Below are positions 27,045 to 41,993 of a stretch of DNA of 60,657 bases, in pieces. Below the pieces are notes generated by a model. The model saw only the letters and a list, made by a program, of their open reading frames with translations, did not search any database and had not been told where the DNA came from. Both the position numbers and the translations under genes were made by a program. The first letter of the stretch is position 1. Every line of letters begins with the position of its first letter. Source of the DNA: Mesostigma viride (taxonomy: Eukaryota; Streptophyta; Mesostigmatophyceae; Mesostigmatales; Mesostigmataceae); the NCBI GenBank assembly GCA_009746045.1, contig RPFO01001907.1, positions 1 to 60,657 of the forward strand, in the 5' to 3' direction.

Positions 27045-30000
27045 TGTACGTAGACAAGCCATGATGACCCCATGGGAGCCTGAATCCTCATCATTAAATA
27101 CATAAATGCCACCCATGTACGTAGACGGGCCATGATGACACCAATGGAGCCTGAATCCTCATCATTAATTACATAAATGCCAACCATGTACATACACGGG
27201 CAATGATGACACCATGGGAGCCTGAATCCTCATCATTAATTACATAAATGCCAACCATGTACGTAGGCCAGCCATGATGACACTGTGGGAGCCTGAATCC
27301 TCATCATTAATTTCATACATGCCAACAACACGTAGACGGGCCATAATGACACCACGGGAGCCTGAATCCTGATCATTTTTTTTTCTTTGACATCCATGTA
27401 CGTAGGCCAGCCATGATGACACCATGGGAGCCTGAATCCTCATCATTTTTTTTCTGAGACATCCATGTACGTAGGCCAGCCATGATGACACCATGGGAGC
27501 CTGAATCCTCATCATTTTTTTTCTGAGACATCCATGTACGTAGGCCAGCCATGATGACACCATGGGAGCCTGAATCCTCATCATTAAATACATACATGCC
27601 ATCCATGTACGTAGACAGGCCATGACATCTGACACCATGGGAGCCTGAATCCTCATCATTTACTATTCCTTGACATCCATGTACGTAGACGGGCCATGAT
27701 GACACCATGGGAGCCTGAATCCTCTTCATTTTTTTTTCTTTGACATCCATGTACATACGTAGGCCAGCCATGATGACACCAATGGAGCCTGAATCCTCAT
27801 CATTAATTACATACATAAATGCCATGATCATCAATGACCCCATGGGAGCCTGAATCCTCATCATTAAATACATAAATGCCACGGTCCATGTACGTAGACG
27901 GGCCATGATGACACCAATGGAGCCTGAATCCTCATCATTAATTACATAAATGCCAACCATGTACATACACGGGCAATGATGACACCATGGGAGCCTGAAT
28001 CCTCATCATTAATTACATAAATGCCAACCATGTACGTAGGCCAGCCATGATGACACTATGGGAGCCTGAATCCTCATCATTAATTTCATACATGCCAACA
28101 ACACGTAGACGGGCCATAATGACACCACGGGAGCCTGAATCCTCATCATTTTTTTTTCTTTGACATCCATGTACGTAGGCCAGCCATGATGACACCATGG
28201 GAGCCTGAATCCTCATCATTTTTTTTCTGAGACATCCATGTACGTAGGCCAGCCATGATGACACCATGGGAGCCTGAATCCTCATCATTAAATACATACA
28301 TGCCATCCATGTACGTAGACAGGCCATGATGACACCATGGGAGCCTGAATCCTCATCATTTACTATTCCTTGACATCCATGTACGTAGACGGGCCATGAT
28401 GACACCATGGGAGCCTGAATCCTCATCATTTTTTTTTCTTTGACATCCATGTACATACGTAGGCCAGCCATGATGACACCAATGGAGCCTGAATTCTCAT
28501 CATTAATTACATACATGCCATCCATGTACGTAGACAGGCCATGACATCTGACACCATGGGAGCCTGAATCCTCATCATTTACTATTCCTTGACATCCATG
28601 TACGTAGACGGGCCATGATGACACCATGGGAGCCTGAATCCTCATCATTTTTTTTTCTTTGACATCCATGTACATACGTAGGCCAGCCATGATGACACCA
28701 ATGGAGCCTGAATCCTCATCATTAATTACATACATAAATGCCAACCATGTACATACACGGGCAATGATGACACCAATGGAGCCTGAATCCTCATCATTAA
28801 TTACATAAATGCCAACCATGTACATACACGGGCAATGATGACACCATGGGAGCCTGAATCCTCATCATTTTTTTTTTCTTTGACATCCATGTACATACGT
28901 AGGCCAGCCATGATGACACCAATGGAGCCTGAATCCTCATCATTAATTACATACATGCCATCCATGTACGTAGACAAGCCATGATGACCCCATGGGAGCC
29001 TGAATCCTCATCATTAATTACATACATGCCATCCATGTACGTAGACAGGCCATGATGACACCATGGGAGCCTGAATCCTCATCATTTACTATTCCTTGAC
29101 ATCCATGTACGTAGGCCAGCCATGGAGACACCATGGGAGCCTGAATCCTCCTCATTAATTACATAAATGCCAACCATGTACGTAGACAAGCCATGATGAC
29201 CCCATGGGAGCCTGAATCCTCATCATTAATTACATAAATGCCATCCATGTACGTAGACGGGCCATGATGACACCATGGGAGCCTGAATCCTCATCATTTA
29301 CTATTCCTTGACATCCATGTACGTAGGCCAGCCATGGAGACACCATGGGAGCCTGAATCCTCCTCATTAATTACATAAATGCCAACCATGTACGTAGACA
29401 AGCCATGATGACACCATGGGAGCCTGAATCCTCATCATTAATTACATAAATGCCATCCATGTACGTAGACGGGCCATGATGACACCATGGGAGCCTGAAT
29501 CCTCCTCATTAATTACATAAATGCCAACCATGTACGTAGACAAGCCATGATGACACCATGGGAGCCTGAATCCTCATCATTAATTACATAAATGCCATCC
29601 ATGTACGTAGACGGGCCATGATGACACCATGGGAGCCTGAATCCTCATCATTAATTACATAAATGCCAACCATGTACGTAGGCCAGCCATGGAGACACCA
29701 TGGGAGCCTGAATCCTCATCATTAATTACATACATGCCAACAATGTAGGTAGACAAGCCATGATGACACCATGGGAGCCTGAATCCTCATCATTTATTTT
29801 ATGAGACATCCATGTACGTAGGCCAGCCATGATGACACCATGGGAGCCTGAATCCTCATCATTTCTTTTTCTTTGACATCCATGTACGTAGGCCAGCCAT
29901 GATGACACCATGGGAGCCTGAATCCTCCTCATTAATTACATACATGCCATCCATGTACGTACACGGGCCATGATGACACCATGGGAGCCTGAATCCTCAT

Positions 30001-33000
30001 CATTTACTATTCCTTGACATCCATGTACGTAGGCCAGCCATGGAGACACCATGGGAGCCTGAATCCTCATCATTAATTACATAAATGCCAACCATGTACG
30101 TAGACAAGCCATGATGACACCATGGGAGCCTGAATCCTCCTCATTAATTACATAAATGCCAACCATGTACGTAGACAAGCCATGATGACACCATGGGAGC
30201 CTGAATCCTCATCATTAATTACATACATGCCATCCATGTACGTAGACAGCCATGATGACACCATGGGAGCCTGAATCCTCATCATTTACTATTCCTTGAC
30301 ATCCATGTACGTAGGCCAGCCATGGAGACACCATGGGAGCCTGAATCCTCCTCATTAATTACATAAATGCCAACCATGTACGTAGACAAGCCATGATGAC
30401 CCCATGGGAGCCTGAATCCTCATCATTAATTACATAAATGCCATCCATGTACGTAGACGGGCCATGATGACACCATGGGAGCCTGAATCCTTATCATTTA
30501 CTATTCCTTGACATCCATGTACGTAGGCCAGCCATGGAGACACCATGGGAGCCTGAATCCTCATCATTAATTACATAAATGCCAACCATGTACGTAGACA
30601 AGCCATGATGACACCATGGGAGCCTGAATCCTCCTCATTAATTACATAAATGCCAACCATGTACGTAGACAAGCCATGATGACACCATGGGAGCCTGAAT
30701 CCTCATCATTAATTACATACATGCCATCCATGTACGTAGACAGGCCATGATGACACCATGGGAGCCTGAATCCTCATCATTTACTATTCCTTGACATCCA
30801 TGTACGTAGGCCAGCCATGGAGACACCATGGGAGCCTGAATCCTCCTCATTAATTACATAAATGCCAACCATGTACGTAGACAAGCCATGATGACACCAT
30901 GGGAGCCTGAATCCTCATCATTAATTACATAAATGCCATCCATGTACGTAGACGGGCCATGATGACACCATGGGAGCCTGAATCCTTATCATTTACTATT
31001 CCTTGACATCCATGTACGTAGGCCAGCCATGATGACACCATGGGAGCCTGAATCCTCATCATTAATTACATAAATGCCAACCATGTACGTAGACAAGCCA
31101 TGATGACACCATGGGAGCCTGAATCCTCCTCATTAATTACATAAATGCCAACCATGTACGTAGACAGCCATGATGACACCATGGGAGCCTGAATCCTCAT
31201 CATTAATTACATACATGCCATCCATGTACGTAGACAGCCATGATGACACCATGGGAGCCTGAATCCTCATCATTTACTATTCCTTGACATCCATGTACGT
31301 AGGCCAGCCATGGAGACACCATGGGAGCCTGAATCCTCCTCATTAATTACATAAATGCCAACCATGTACGTAGACAAGCCATGATGACACCATGGGAGCC
31401 TGAATCCTCATCATTTACTATTCCTTGACATCCATGTACGTAGGCCAGCCATGATGACACCATGGAGCCTGAATCCTCCTCATTAATTACATAAATGCCA
31501 ACCATGTACGTAGACAAGCCATGATGACCCATGGGAGCCTGAATCCTCATCATTTACTATTCCTTGACATCCATGTACGTAGACGGGCCATGATGACACC
31601 ATGGGAGCCTGAATCCTCATCATTTACTATTCCTTGACATCCATGTACGTAGGCCAGCCATGATGACACCAATGGAGCCTGAATCCTCTTCATTTTCTTA
31701 ATGAGAGGATTCATGACATAAATGCCAACCATGTAGGTAGACAAGCCATGATGACACCATGGGAGCCTGAATCCTCATCATTTACTATTCCTTGACATCC
31801 ATGTACGTAGGCCAGCCATGGAGACACCATGGGAGCCTGAATCCTCCTCATTAATTACATAAATGCCAACCATGTACGTAGACAAGCCATGATGACCCCA
31901 TGGGAGCCTGAATCCTCATCATTAATTACATAAATGCCATCCATGTAAGTAGACGGGCCATGATGACACCATGGGAGCCTGAATCCTCCTCATTAATTAC
32001 ATAAATGCCAACCATGTACGTAGACAAGCCATGATGACACCATGGGAGCCTGAATCCTCATCATTAATTACATAAATGCCATCCATGTACGTAGACGGGC
32101 CATGATGACACCATGGGAGCCTGAATCCTCATCATTAATTACATAAATGCCATTCATGTACGTAGGCCAGCCATGGAGACACCATGGGAGCCTGAATCCT
32201 CATCATTAATTACATACATGCCAACAATGTAGGTAGACAAGCCATGATGACACCATGGGAGCCTGAATCCTCATCATTTATTTTATGAGACATCCATGTA
32301 CGTAGGCCAGCCATGATGACACCATGGGAGCCTGAATCCTCATCATTTCTTTTTCTTTGACATCCATGTACGTAGGCCAGCCATGATGACACCATGGGAG
32401 CCTGAATCCTCCTCATTAATTACATACATGCCATCCATGTACGTACACGGGCCATGATGACACCATGGGAGCCTGAATCCTCCTCATTTACTATTCCTTG
32501 ACATCCATGTACGTAGACGGGCCATGATGACACCATGGGAGCCTGAATCCTCATCATTTTTTTTTCTTTGACATCCATGTACATACGTAGGCCAGCCATG
32601 ATGACACCAATGGAGCCTGAATCCTCATCATTAATTACATACATAAATGCCATGATCATCAATGACCCCATGGGAGCCTGAATCCTCATCATTAAATACA
32701 TAAATGCCACGGTCCATGTACGTAGACGGGCCATGATGACACCAATGGAGCCTGAATCCTCATCATTAATTACATAAATGCCAACCATGTACATACACGG
32801 GCAATGATGACACCATGGGAGCCTGAATCCTCATCATTAATTACATAAATGCCAACCATGTACGTAGGCCAGCCATGATGACACTATGGGAGCCTGAATC
32901 CTCATCATTAATTTCATACATGCCAACAACACGTAGACGGGCCATAATGACACCACGGGAGCCTGAATCCTCATCATTTTTTTTTCTTTGACATCCATGT

Positions 33001-36000
33001 ACGTAGGCCAGCCATGATGACACCATGGGAGCCTGAATCCTCATCATTTTTTTTCTGAGACATCCATGTACGTAGGCCAGCCATGATGACACCATGGGAG
33101 CCTGAATCCTCATCATTAAATACATACATGCCATCCATGTACGTAGACAGGCCATGATGACACCATGGGAGCCTGAATCCTCATCATTTACTATTCCTTG
33201 ACATCCATGTACGTAGACGGGCCATGATGACACCATGGGAGCCTGAATCCTCATCATTTTTTTTTCTTTGACATCCATGTACATACGTAGGCCAGCCATG
33301 ATGACACCAATGGAGCCTGAATTCTCATCATTAATTACATACATGCCATCCATGTACGTAGACAGGCCATGACATCTGACACCATGGGAGCCTGAATCCT
33401 CATCATTTACTATTCCTTGACATCCATGTACGTAGACGGGCCATGATGACACCATGGGAGCCTGAATCCTCATCATTTTTTTTTCTTTGACATCCATGTA
33501 CATACGTAGGCCAGCCATGATGACACCAATGGAGCCTGAATCCTCATCATTAATTACATACATAAATGCCAACCATGTACATACACGGGCAATGATGACA
33601 CCAATGGAGCCTGAATCCTCATCATTAATTACATAAATGGCAACCATGTACATACACGGGCAATGATGACACCATGGGAGCCTGAATCCTCATCATTTTT
33701 TTTTTCTTTGACATCCATGTACATACGTAGGCCAGCCATGATGACACCAATGGAGCCTGAATCCTCATCATTAATTACATACATGCCATCCATGTACGTA
33801 GACAAGCCATGATGACCCCATGGGAGCCTGAATCCTCATCATTAATTACATACATGCCATCCATGTACGTAGACAGGCCATGATGACACCATGGGAGCCT
33901 GAATCCTCATCATTTACTATTCCTTGACATCCATGTACGTAGGCCAGCCATGGAGACACCATGGGAGCCTGAATCCTCCTCATTAATTACATAAATGCCA
34001 ACCATGTACGTAGACAAGCCATGATGACCCCATGGGAGCCTGAATCCTCATCATTAATTACATAAATGCCATCCATGTACGTAGACGGGCCATGATGACA
34101 CCATGGGAGCCTGAATCCTCATCATTTACTATTCCTTGACATCCATGTACGTAGGCCAGCCATGGAGACACCATGGGAGCCTGAATCCTCCTCATTAATT
34201 ACATAAATGCCAACCATGTACGTAGACAAGCCATGATGACCCCATGGGAGCCTGAATCCTCATCATTAATTACATAAATGCCATCCATGTAAGTAGACGG
34301 GCCATGATGACACCATGGGAGCCTGAATCCTCCTCATTAATTACATAAATGCCAACCATGTACGTAGACAAGCCATGATGACACCATGGGAGCCTGAATC
34401 CTCATCATTAATTACATAAATGCCATCCATGTACGTAGACGGGCCATGATGACACCATGGGAGCCTGAATCCTCATCATTAATTACATAAATGCCATTCA
34501 TGTACGTAGGCCAGCCATGGAGACACCATGGGAGCCTGAATCCTCATCATTAATTACATACATGCCAACAATGTAGGTAGACAAGCCATGATGACACCAT
34601 GGGAGCCTGAATCCTCATCATTTATTTTATGAGACATCCATGTACGTAGGCCAGCCATGATGACACCATGGGAGCCTGAATCCTCATCATTTCTTTTTCT
34701 TTGACATCCATGTACGTAGGCCAGCCATGATGACACCATGGGAGCCTGAATCCTCCTCATTAATTACATACATGCCATCCATGTACGTACACGGGCCATG
34801 ATGACACCATGGGAGCCTGAATCCTCATCATTTACTATTCCTTGACATCCATGTACGTAGGCCAGCCATGGAGACACCATGGGAGCCTGAATCCTCATCA
34901 TTAATTACATAAATGCCAACCATGTACGTAGACAAGCCATGATGACACCATGGGAGCCTGAATCCTCCTCATTAATTACATAAATGCCAACCATGTACGT
35001 AGACAAGCCATGATGACACCATGGGAGCCTGAATCCTCATCATTAATTACATACATGCCATCCATGTACGTAGACAGGCCATGATGACACCATGGGAGCC
35101 TGAATCCTCATCATTTACTATTCCTTGACATCCATGTACGTAGGCCAGCCATGGAGACACCATGGGAGCCTGAATCCTCCTCATTAATTACATAAATGCC
35201 AACCATGTACGTAGACAAGCCATGATGACACCATGGGAGCCTGAATCCTCATCATTAATTACATAAATGCCATCCATGTACGTAGACGGGCCATGATGAC
35301 ACCATGGGAGCCTGAATCCTTATCATTTACTATTCCTTGACATCCATGTACGTAGGCCAGCCATGGAGACACCATGGGAGCCTGAATCCTCATCATTAAT
35401 TACATAAATGCCAACCATGTACGTAGACAAGCCATGATGACACCATGGGAGCCTGAATCCTCCTCATTAATTACATAAATGCCAACCATGTACGTAGACA
35501 AGCCATGATGACACCATGGGAGCCTGAATCCTCATCATTAATTACATACATGCCATCCATGTACGTAGACAGGCCATGATGACACCATGGGAGCCTGAAT
35601 CCTCATCATTTACTATTCCTTGACATCCATGTACGTAGGCCAGCCATGGAGACACCATGGGAGCCTGAATCCTCCTCATTAATTACATAAATGCCAACCA
35701 TGTACGTAGACAAGCCATGATGACACCATGGGAGCCTGAATCCTCATCATTTACTATTCCTTGACATCCATGTACGTAGGCCAGCCATGATGACACCAAT
35801 GGAGCCTGAATCCTCCTCGTTAATTACATAAATGCCAACCATGTACGTAGACAAGCCATGATGACCCCATGGGAGCCTGAATCCTCATCATTTACTATTC
35901 CTTGACATCCATGTACGTAGACGGGCCATGATGACACCATGGGAGCCTGAATCCTCATCATTTACTATTCCTTGACATCCATGTACGTAGGCCAGCCATG

Positions 36001-38696
36001 ATGACACCAATGGAGCCTGAATCCTCTTCATTTTCTTAATGAGAGGATTCAGGTTACATAAATGCCAACCATGTAGGTAGACAAGCCATGATGACACCAT
36101 GGGAGCCTGAATCCTCATCATTTACTATTCCTTGACATCCATGTACGTAGGCCAGCCATGGAGACACCATGGGAGCCTGAATCCTCCTCATTAATTACAT
36201 AAATGCCAACCATGTACGTAGACAAGCCATGATGACCCCATGGGAGCCTGAATCCTCATCATTAATTACATAAATGCCATCCATGTAAGTAGACGGGCCA
36301 TGATGACACCATGGGAGCCTGAATCCTCCTCATTAATTACATAAATGCCAACCATGTACGTAGACAAGCCATGATGACACCATGGGAGCCTGAATCCTCA
36401 TCATTAATTACATAAATGCCATCCATGTACGTAGACGGGCCATGATGACACCATGGGAGCCTGAATCCTCATCATTAATTACATAAATGCCATTCATGTA
36501 CGTAGGCCAGCCATGGAGACACCATGGGAGCCTGAATCCTCATCATTAATTACATACATGCCAACAATGTAGGTAGACAAGCCATGATGACACCATGGGA
36601 GCCTGAATCCTCATCATTTATTTTATGAGACATCCATGTACGTAGGCCAGCCATGATGACACCATGGGAGCCTGAATCCTCATCATTTCTTTTTCTTTGA
36701 CATCCATGTACGTAGGCCAGCCATGATGACACCATGGGAGCCTGAATCCTCCTCATTAATTACATACATGCCATCCATGTACGTACACGGGCCATGATGA
36801 CACCATGGGAGCCTGAATCCTCCTCATTTACTATTCCTTGACATCCATGTACGTAGGCCAGCCATGGAGACACCATGGGAGCCTGAATCCTCATCATTAA
36901 TTACATAAATGCCAACCATGTACGTAGACAAGCCATGATGACACCATGGGAGCCTGAATCCTCCTCATTAATTACATAAATGCCAACCATGTACGTAGAC
37001 AAGCCATGATGACACCATGGGAGCCTGAATCCTCATCATTAATTACATACATGCCATCCATGTACGTAGACAGGCCATGATGACACCATGGGAGCCTGAA
37101 TCCTCATCATTTACTATTCCTTGACATCCATGTACGTAGGCCAGCCATGGAGACACCATGGGAGCCTGAATCCTCCTCATTAATTACATAAATGCCAACC
37201 ATGTACGTAGACAAGCCATGATGACCCATGGGAGCCTGAATCCTCATCATTAATTACATAAATGCCATCCATGTAAGTAGACGGGCCATGATGACACCAT
37301 GGGAGCCTGAATCCTCCTCATTAATTACATAAATGCCAACCATGTACGTAGACAAGCCATGATGACACCATGGGAGCCTGAATCCTCATCATTAATTACA
37401 TAAATGCCATCCATGTACGTAGACGGGCCATGATGACACCATGGGAGCCTGAATCCTCATCATTAATTACATAAATGCCATTCATGTACGTAGGCCAGCC
37501 ATGAGACACCATGGGAGCCTGAATCCTCATCATTAATTACATACATGCCAACAATGTAGGTAGACAAGCCATGATGACACCATGGGAGCCTGAATCCTCA
37601 TCATTTATTTTATGAGACATCCATGTACGTAGGCCAGCCATGATGACACCATGGGAGCCTGAATCCTCATCATTTCTTTTTCTTTGACATCCATGTACGT
37701 AGGCCAGCCATGATGACACCATGGGAGCCTGAATCCTCCTCATTAATTACATACATGCCATCCATGTACGTACACGGGCCATGATGACACCATGGGAGCC
37801 TGAATCCTCCTCATTTACTATTCCTTGACATCCATGTACGTAGGCCAGCCATGGAGACACCATGGGAGCCTGAATCCTCATCATTAATTACATAAATGCC
37901 AACCATGTACGTAGACAAGCCATGATGACACCATGGGAGCCTGAATCCTCCTCATTAATTACATAAATGCCAACCATGTACGTAGACAAGCCATGATGAC
38001 ACCATGGGAGCCTGAATCCTCATCATTTTTTTTTTCTTTGACATCCATGTACATACGTAGGCCAGCCATGATGACACCAATGGAGCCTGAATCCTCATCA
38101 TTAATTACATACATGCCATCCATGTACGTAGACAAGCCATGATGACACCATGGGAGCCTGAATCCTCATCATTAATTACATACATGCCATCCATGTACGT
38201 AGACAGGCCATGATGACACCATGGGAGCCTGAATCCTCATCATTTACTATTCCTTGACATCCATGTACGTAGGCCAGCCATGGAGACACCATGGGAGCCT
38301 GAATCCTCCTCATTAATTACATAAATGCCAACCATGTACATACACGGGCAATGATGACACCATGGGAGCCTGAATCCTCATCATTTTTTTTTTCTTTGAC
38401 ATCCATGTACATACGTAGGCCAGCCATGATGACACCAATGGAGCCTGAATCCTCATCATTAATTACATACATGCCATCCATGTACGTAGACAAGCCATGA
38501 TGACACCATGGGAGCCTGAATCCTCATCATTAATTACATACATGCCATCCATGTACGTAGACAGGCCATGATGACACCATGGGAGCCTGAATCCTCATCA
38601 TTTACTATTCCTTGACATCCATGTACGTAGGCCAGCCATGGAGACACCATGGGAGCCTGAATCCTCATCATTAAATACATAAATGCCATCCATGTA
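27045..38696 (+). repeat. About 71-bp satellite, forward block of roughly 160 units
   Basis: The unit core is CATGATGACACCATGGGAG, CCTGAATCCTCATCATT, then one of three linkers (AATTACATAAATGCCAACC, TACTATTCCTTGACATCC or a T-rich CTTTGACATCC) and ATGTACGTAG. Linker types recur in long identical strings, so the array is a higher-order repeat. For example, the stretch ending near 28825 recurs near 33653, and the block at 29726-29932 recurs at 32210, 34554, 36550 and 37537. The minus-strand frames are read-through of the satellite. Confidence 0.95.
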
Positions 38697-39736
38697 ATTA
38701 ATGATGAGGATTCAGGCTCCCATGGTGTCATCATGGCCCGTCTACGTACATGGATGTCAAGGAATAGTAAATGATGAGGATTCAGGCTCCCATGGTGTCA
38801 TCATGGCTTGTCTACGTACATGGTTGGCATTTATGTAATTAACGAGGAGGATTCAGGCTCCCATAATGTCTCCATGGCTGGCCTACGTACATGGATGTCA
38901 AGGAATAGTAAATGATGAGGATTCAGGCTCCCATGGTGTCATCATGGCCCGTCTACGTACATGGATGGCATGTATGTAATTAATGATGAGGATTCAGGCT
39001 CCCATGGTGTCATCATGGCCCGTCTACGTATATGGATGTCAAAGAAAAAAAAATGACGAGGATTCAGGCTCCCATGGTGTCATCATGGCTGGCCTACGTA
39101 CATGGATGTCTTATAAAAAAAATGATGAGGATTCAGGCTCCCATGGTGTCATCATGGCCCGTCTACGTACATGGTTGGCATTTATGTAATTAATGATGAG
39201 GATTCAGGCTCCCATGGTGTCATCATGGCCTGTCTACGTACATGGATGGCATGTATGTATTTAATGATGAGGATTCAGGCTCCCATGGTGTCATCATGGC
39301 TGGCCTACGTACATGGATGTCTCAGAAAAAAAATGTGGAGGATTCAGGCTCCCATGGTGTCATCATGGCTGGCCTACGTACATGGATGTCTCATAAAATA
39401 AATGATGAGGATTCAGGCTCCCGTGGTGTCATTATGGCCCGTCTACGTGTTGTTGGCATGTATGAAATTAATGATGAGGATTCAGGCTCCCATAGTGTCA
39501 TCATGGCTGGCCTACGTACATGGTTGGCATTTATGTATTTAATGATGAGGATTCAGGCTCCCATGGTGTCATCATGGCTTGTCTATGTACATGGTTGGCA
39601 TTTATGTAATTAATGATGAGGATTCAGGCTCCATTGGTGTCATCATGGCCCGTCTACGTACATGGGTGGCATTTATGTATTTAATGATGAGGATTTAGGC
39701 TCCCATGGGGTCATCATGGCTTGTCTACGTACATGG
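38697..39736 (-). repeat. About 71-bp satellite, inverted block
   Basis: The same satellite in the opposite orientation, about 15 units, beginning abruptly after CATCCATGTAATTAATGATG at about 38690. This is the symmetry point of the foldback. Confidence 0.93.
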
Positions 39737-40012
39737 AGTCATATTGATTCATGGAACAATGAGATACCATTCTTAATTGAAAATTGTTCTTGATACTTTC
39801 ACATGCATGCCCGGAATCGTGAATTTGTGCGGGTTTCCATGATGACAATCCTCATTGAATTCTTGAGCACACAATATTGAGCAATTTAGGGGCACTTCGG
39901 CAATGTTGACCATTTTCATTCATGATCAATAAAATTAACATTTAATGCAATAAATACATATTCCACTCATTTTAATAAACCATGCAAAAACTTTACAAGC
40001 ACGCTCAAGCTA
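39737..40012 (-). repeat. AT-rich module, right arm copy
   Basis: Inverted copy of 26766-27044. On the plus strand it begins near GATTCATGGAACAATGAGAT, contains TTTAGGGGCACTTCGG and ends by the minisatellite. Confidence 0.78.
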
Positions 40013-40790
40013 GGGGTGGGCTGGCATGCACGCGTGGGTGTGGGGGTGGGCTGGCATGCATGCGTGGGTGTGGGGGTGGGCTGGCATGCACGTGTGGGTG
40101 TGGGGGTGGGCTGGCATGCATGCGTGGGTGTGGGGTTGGGCTAGCCTGCATGCGTGGGTGTGGGGGGGGGCTGGCATGCATGCGTGGGTGTGTGTGGGGG
40201 GCTAGCATGCATGCGTAAGTGTGGGGGGGGGCTGGCATGCATGCGTGGGTGTGGGGGGGGGCTGGCATGCATGCGTGGGTGTGTGTGGGGGGCTAGCATG
40301 CATGCGTAAGTGTGGGGGGGGCTGGCATGCATGCGTGGGTGTGTATGGGGGCTGGCATGCATGCGTGGGTGTGTGTGGGGGGCTAGCATGCATGCGTGGG
40401 TGTGTGGGGGGGCTGTCATGCATGCGTGGGTGTGTGTGGGGGCTGGCATCCATGCGTGGGTGTGTGGGGGGGCTAGCATGCATGCGTGGGTGTGGGGGTG
40501 GGCTAGCATGCATGCGTGGGTGTGGGGGGGGCGGTCATGCATGCGTGGGTGTGTGGGGGGGCTGGCATGCATGCGTGGGTGTGTGGGGGGGCTAGCATGC
40601 ATGCGTGGGTGTGGGGGTGGGCTAGCATGCATGCGTGGGTGTGAGTGTGGGCTAGCATGCATGCGTGGGTGTGGGGGGGGCTAGCATGCATGCGTGGGTG
40701 TGGGGGGGCCGGGGCCGGGGCTAGCATGCATGCGTGGGTGTGGGGGTGGGCTAGCATGCATGCGTGGGTGTGGGGGGGGCTAGCACGCCC
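40013..40790 (-). repeat. 30-bp minisatellite, right arm
   Basis: Inverted counterpart of 25995-26765 with GGCTGGCATGCATGCGTGGG units. Its length is nearly equal to the left array, unlike the satellite inside it, so only the satellite changed copy number strongly. Confidence 0.9.
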
Positions 40791-41993
40791 CACCCCTCCA
40801 TCGGCACAGCCAGCCTTGTGAGTCTACCCTTAACAACAAGGCTGGTAGGACGACACGCCTGAGCAGCATATGTCATGCCTATCTCAGGCTAATAATGTGT
40901 GATTTTGTGCCAACAACCAAGTTGTTCCACCCAACAACACATTATAAACCCTCTTCCAAAATGCCCAACAAGCCGGACACGTGGAGGACCACACACGCAG
41001 TATATAAAGAGAAAATAAGCTGACTTTTTATCCAGCCAACCTGTGGCTAGCTGCTCTGGTTAGCATGACAAATGCTAACATTTACTCAGTGGGAAAGGTG
41101 AAGAGACCATTGGAACAGCCTACCTGACGCATGTGCCACCAAAGCATTGTGTCCCGCAAAATGCACACTGCCTCCTTTCTAACAAGCACGAGCCGCTCTC
41201 TTTAGGAGACAGGTGCCAGCTCGTCAGTGTCTGGGGAAAATGATGCCGCTGCTTAGGAAGACCGCGTGAATTTCCTCGAACACAACTGTCTATAAAGCAA
41301 AAGAAATTTCAGAGAAGCATGGAAATAAAAGCATTACACCTTCCCGACAGGTTGTGGGCCACGCGCTGCAGCAAGCCAGCCACGTCACAGACGAACTTGC
41401 TTAAAAACATCCAGGAATCCAGCGATGCAGCGCCAGGACCCGCAACTTCATGGCTGCATCTGGCCGGAAAGAAGGCAAAAAGCTTACGCTCAACGAGGTA
41501 AGAAAGCAGGAAAGCGCTATCTTAGGACGTTTAATACAAGAACGTACCATAACGGGCATTTATTCGTGCCCAGGCGCACAAGAAAGGCCACCCTTTCATG
41601 GAGAGGTCGGGCGCGCATGGCGCAGGCCTAATGTTATCTTACCGCAAAATGACGGGAAAGGTAAAGATAGCAGCGGGAATTTTTACGGCTTTAGAAACAT
41701 CATTAAACTAGCTTCCATTAGGACCATCAAAACTGGCAACAATCGACAATCACACCTGCAGGCATCAATTATACTTTATTCATCCCGACAGAAATTCAGG
41801 CCGGACCCCCCCTGCCGATGGTAAAGAAAAAGAGCCCGCGACATTATAGATCGCAACTATCCCACCATAAATTAGAATCAGTAACTAATTTTCTCCAAGA
41901 ATCGAGCATTTTTTCTGCTTTCCGCGAGCCAGATTTGTCACGTTTCGTCTAAAAGCAGTCGCCATGGCCACTTCCGCAAGGGGTGCGCGCACC
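40791..41993 (-). repeat. Foldback outer arm, right
   Basis: Inverted counterpart of 24783-25990. An open frame at 41450-41824 gives a protein-like string (KKLTLNEVRKQESAILGRL), but the equivalent left-arm frame is interrupted, and no known domain is seen. Confidence 0.8.

Larger units (their letters stand above)
24783..41993. mobile_element. Giant asymmetric foldback (inverted repeat) structure, about 17.2 kb
   Basis: Outer sequence 24783-25990 is inverted at 40791-41993. The next layer, a 30-bp minisatellite (25995-26765), is inverted at 40013-40790. An AT-rich module of about 275 bp follows on each side (26766-27044; 39737-40012). Inside is a 71-bp satellite in one orientation from 27045 to about 38696 and the opposite orientation to 39736. 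Homology stops on both sides at the palindromic GTGCGCGCAC. The arms differ by scattered substitutions and small indels, so they are not a trivial copy. Long inverted repeats built of internal tandem repeats recall foldback elements. I found no transposase inside and no clear target duplication. Confidence 0.78.

Noticed and set aside
27002-39613. Minus- and plus-strand open frames with DSGSHGVIMAGLRTW repeats
   Set aside because: They are translations of the 71-bp satellite; frames follow the repeat and appear in any linker combination.
41450-41824. A protein-coding gene in the right foldback arm
   Set aside because: The mirrored frame in the left arm is broken and no domain is recognisable, so selection is not supported.
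24783-41993. A CRISPR-like array, because of regularly spaced repeats
   Set aside because: Units are contiguous with short variable linkers that are themselves repeated, not unique spacers; the array is inverted at 38,696, has no cas genes and is in a eukaryotic context.
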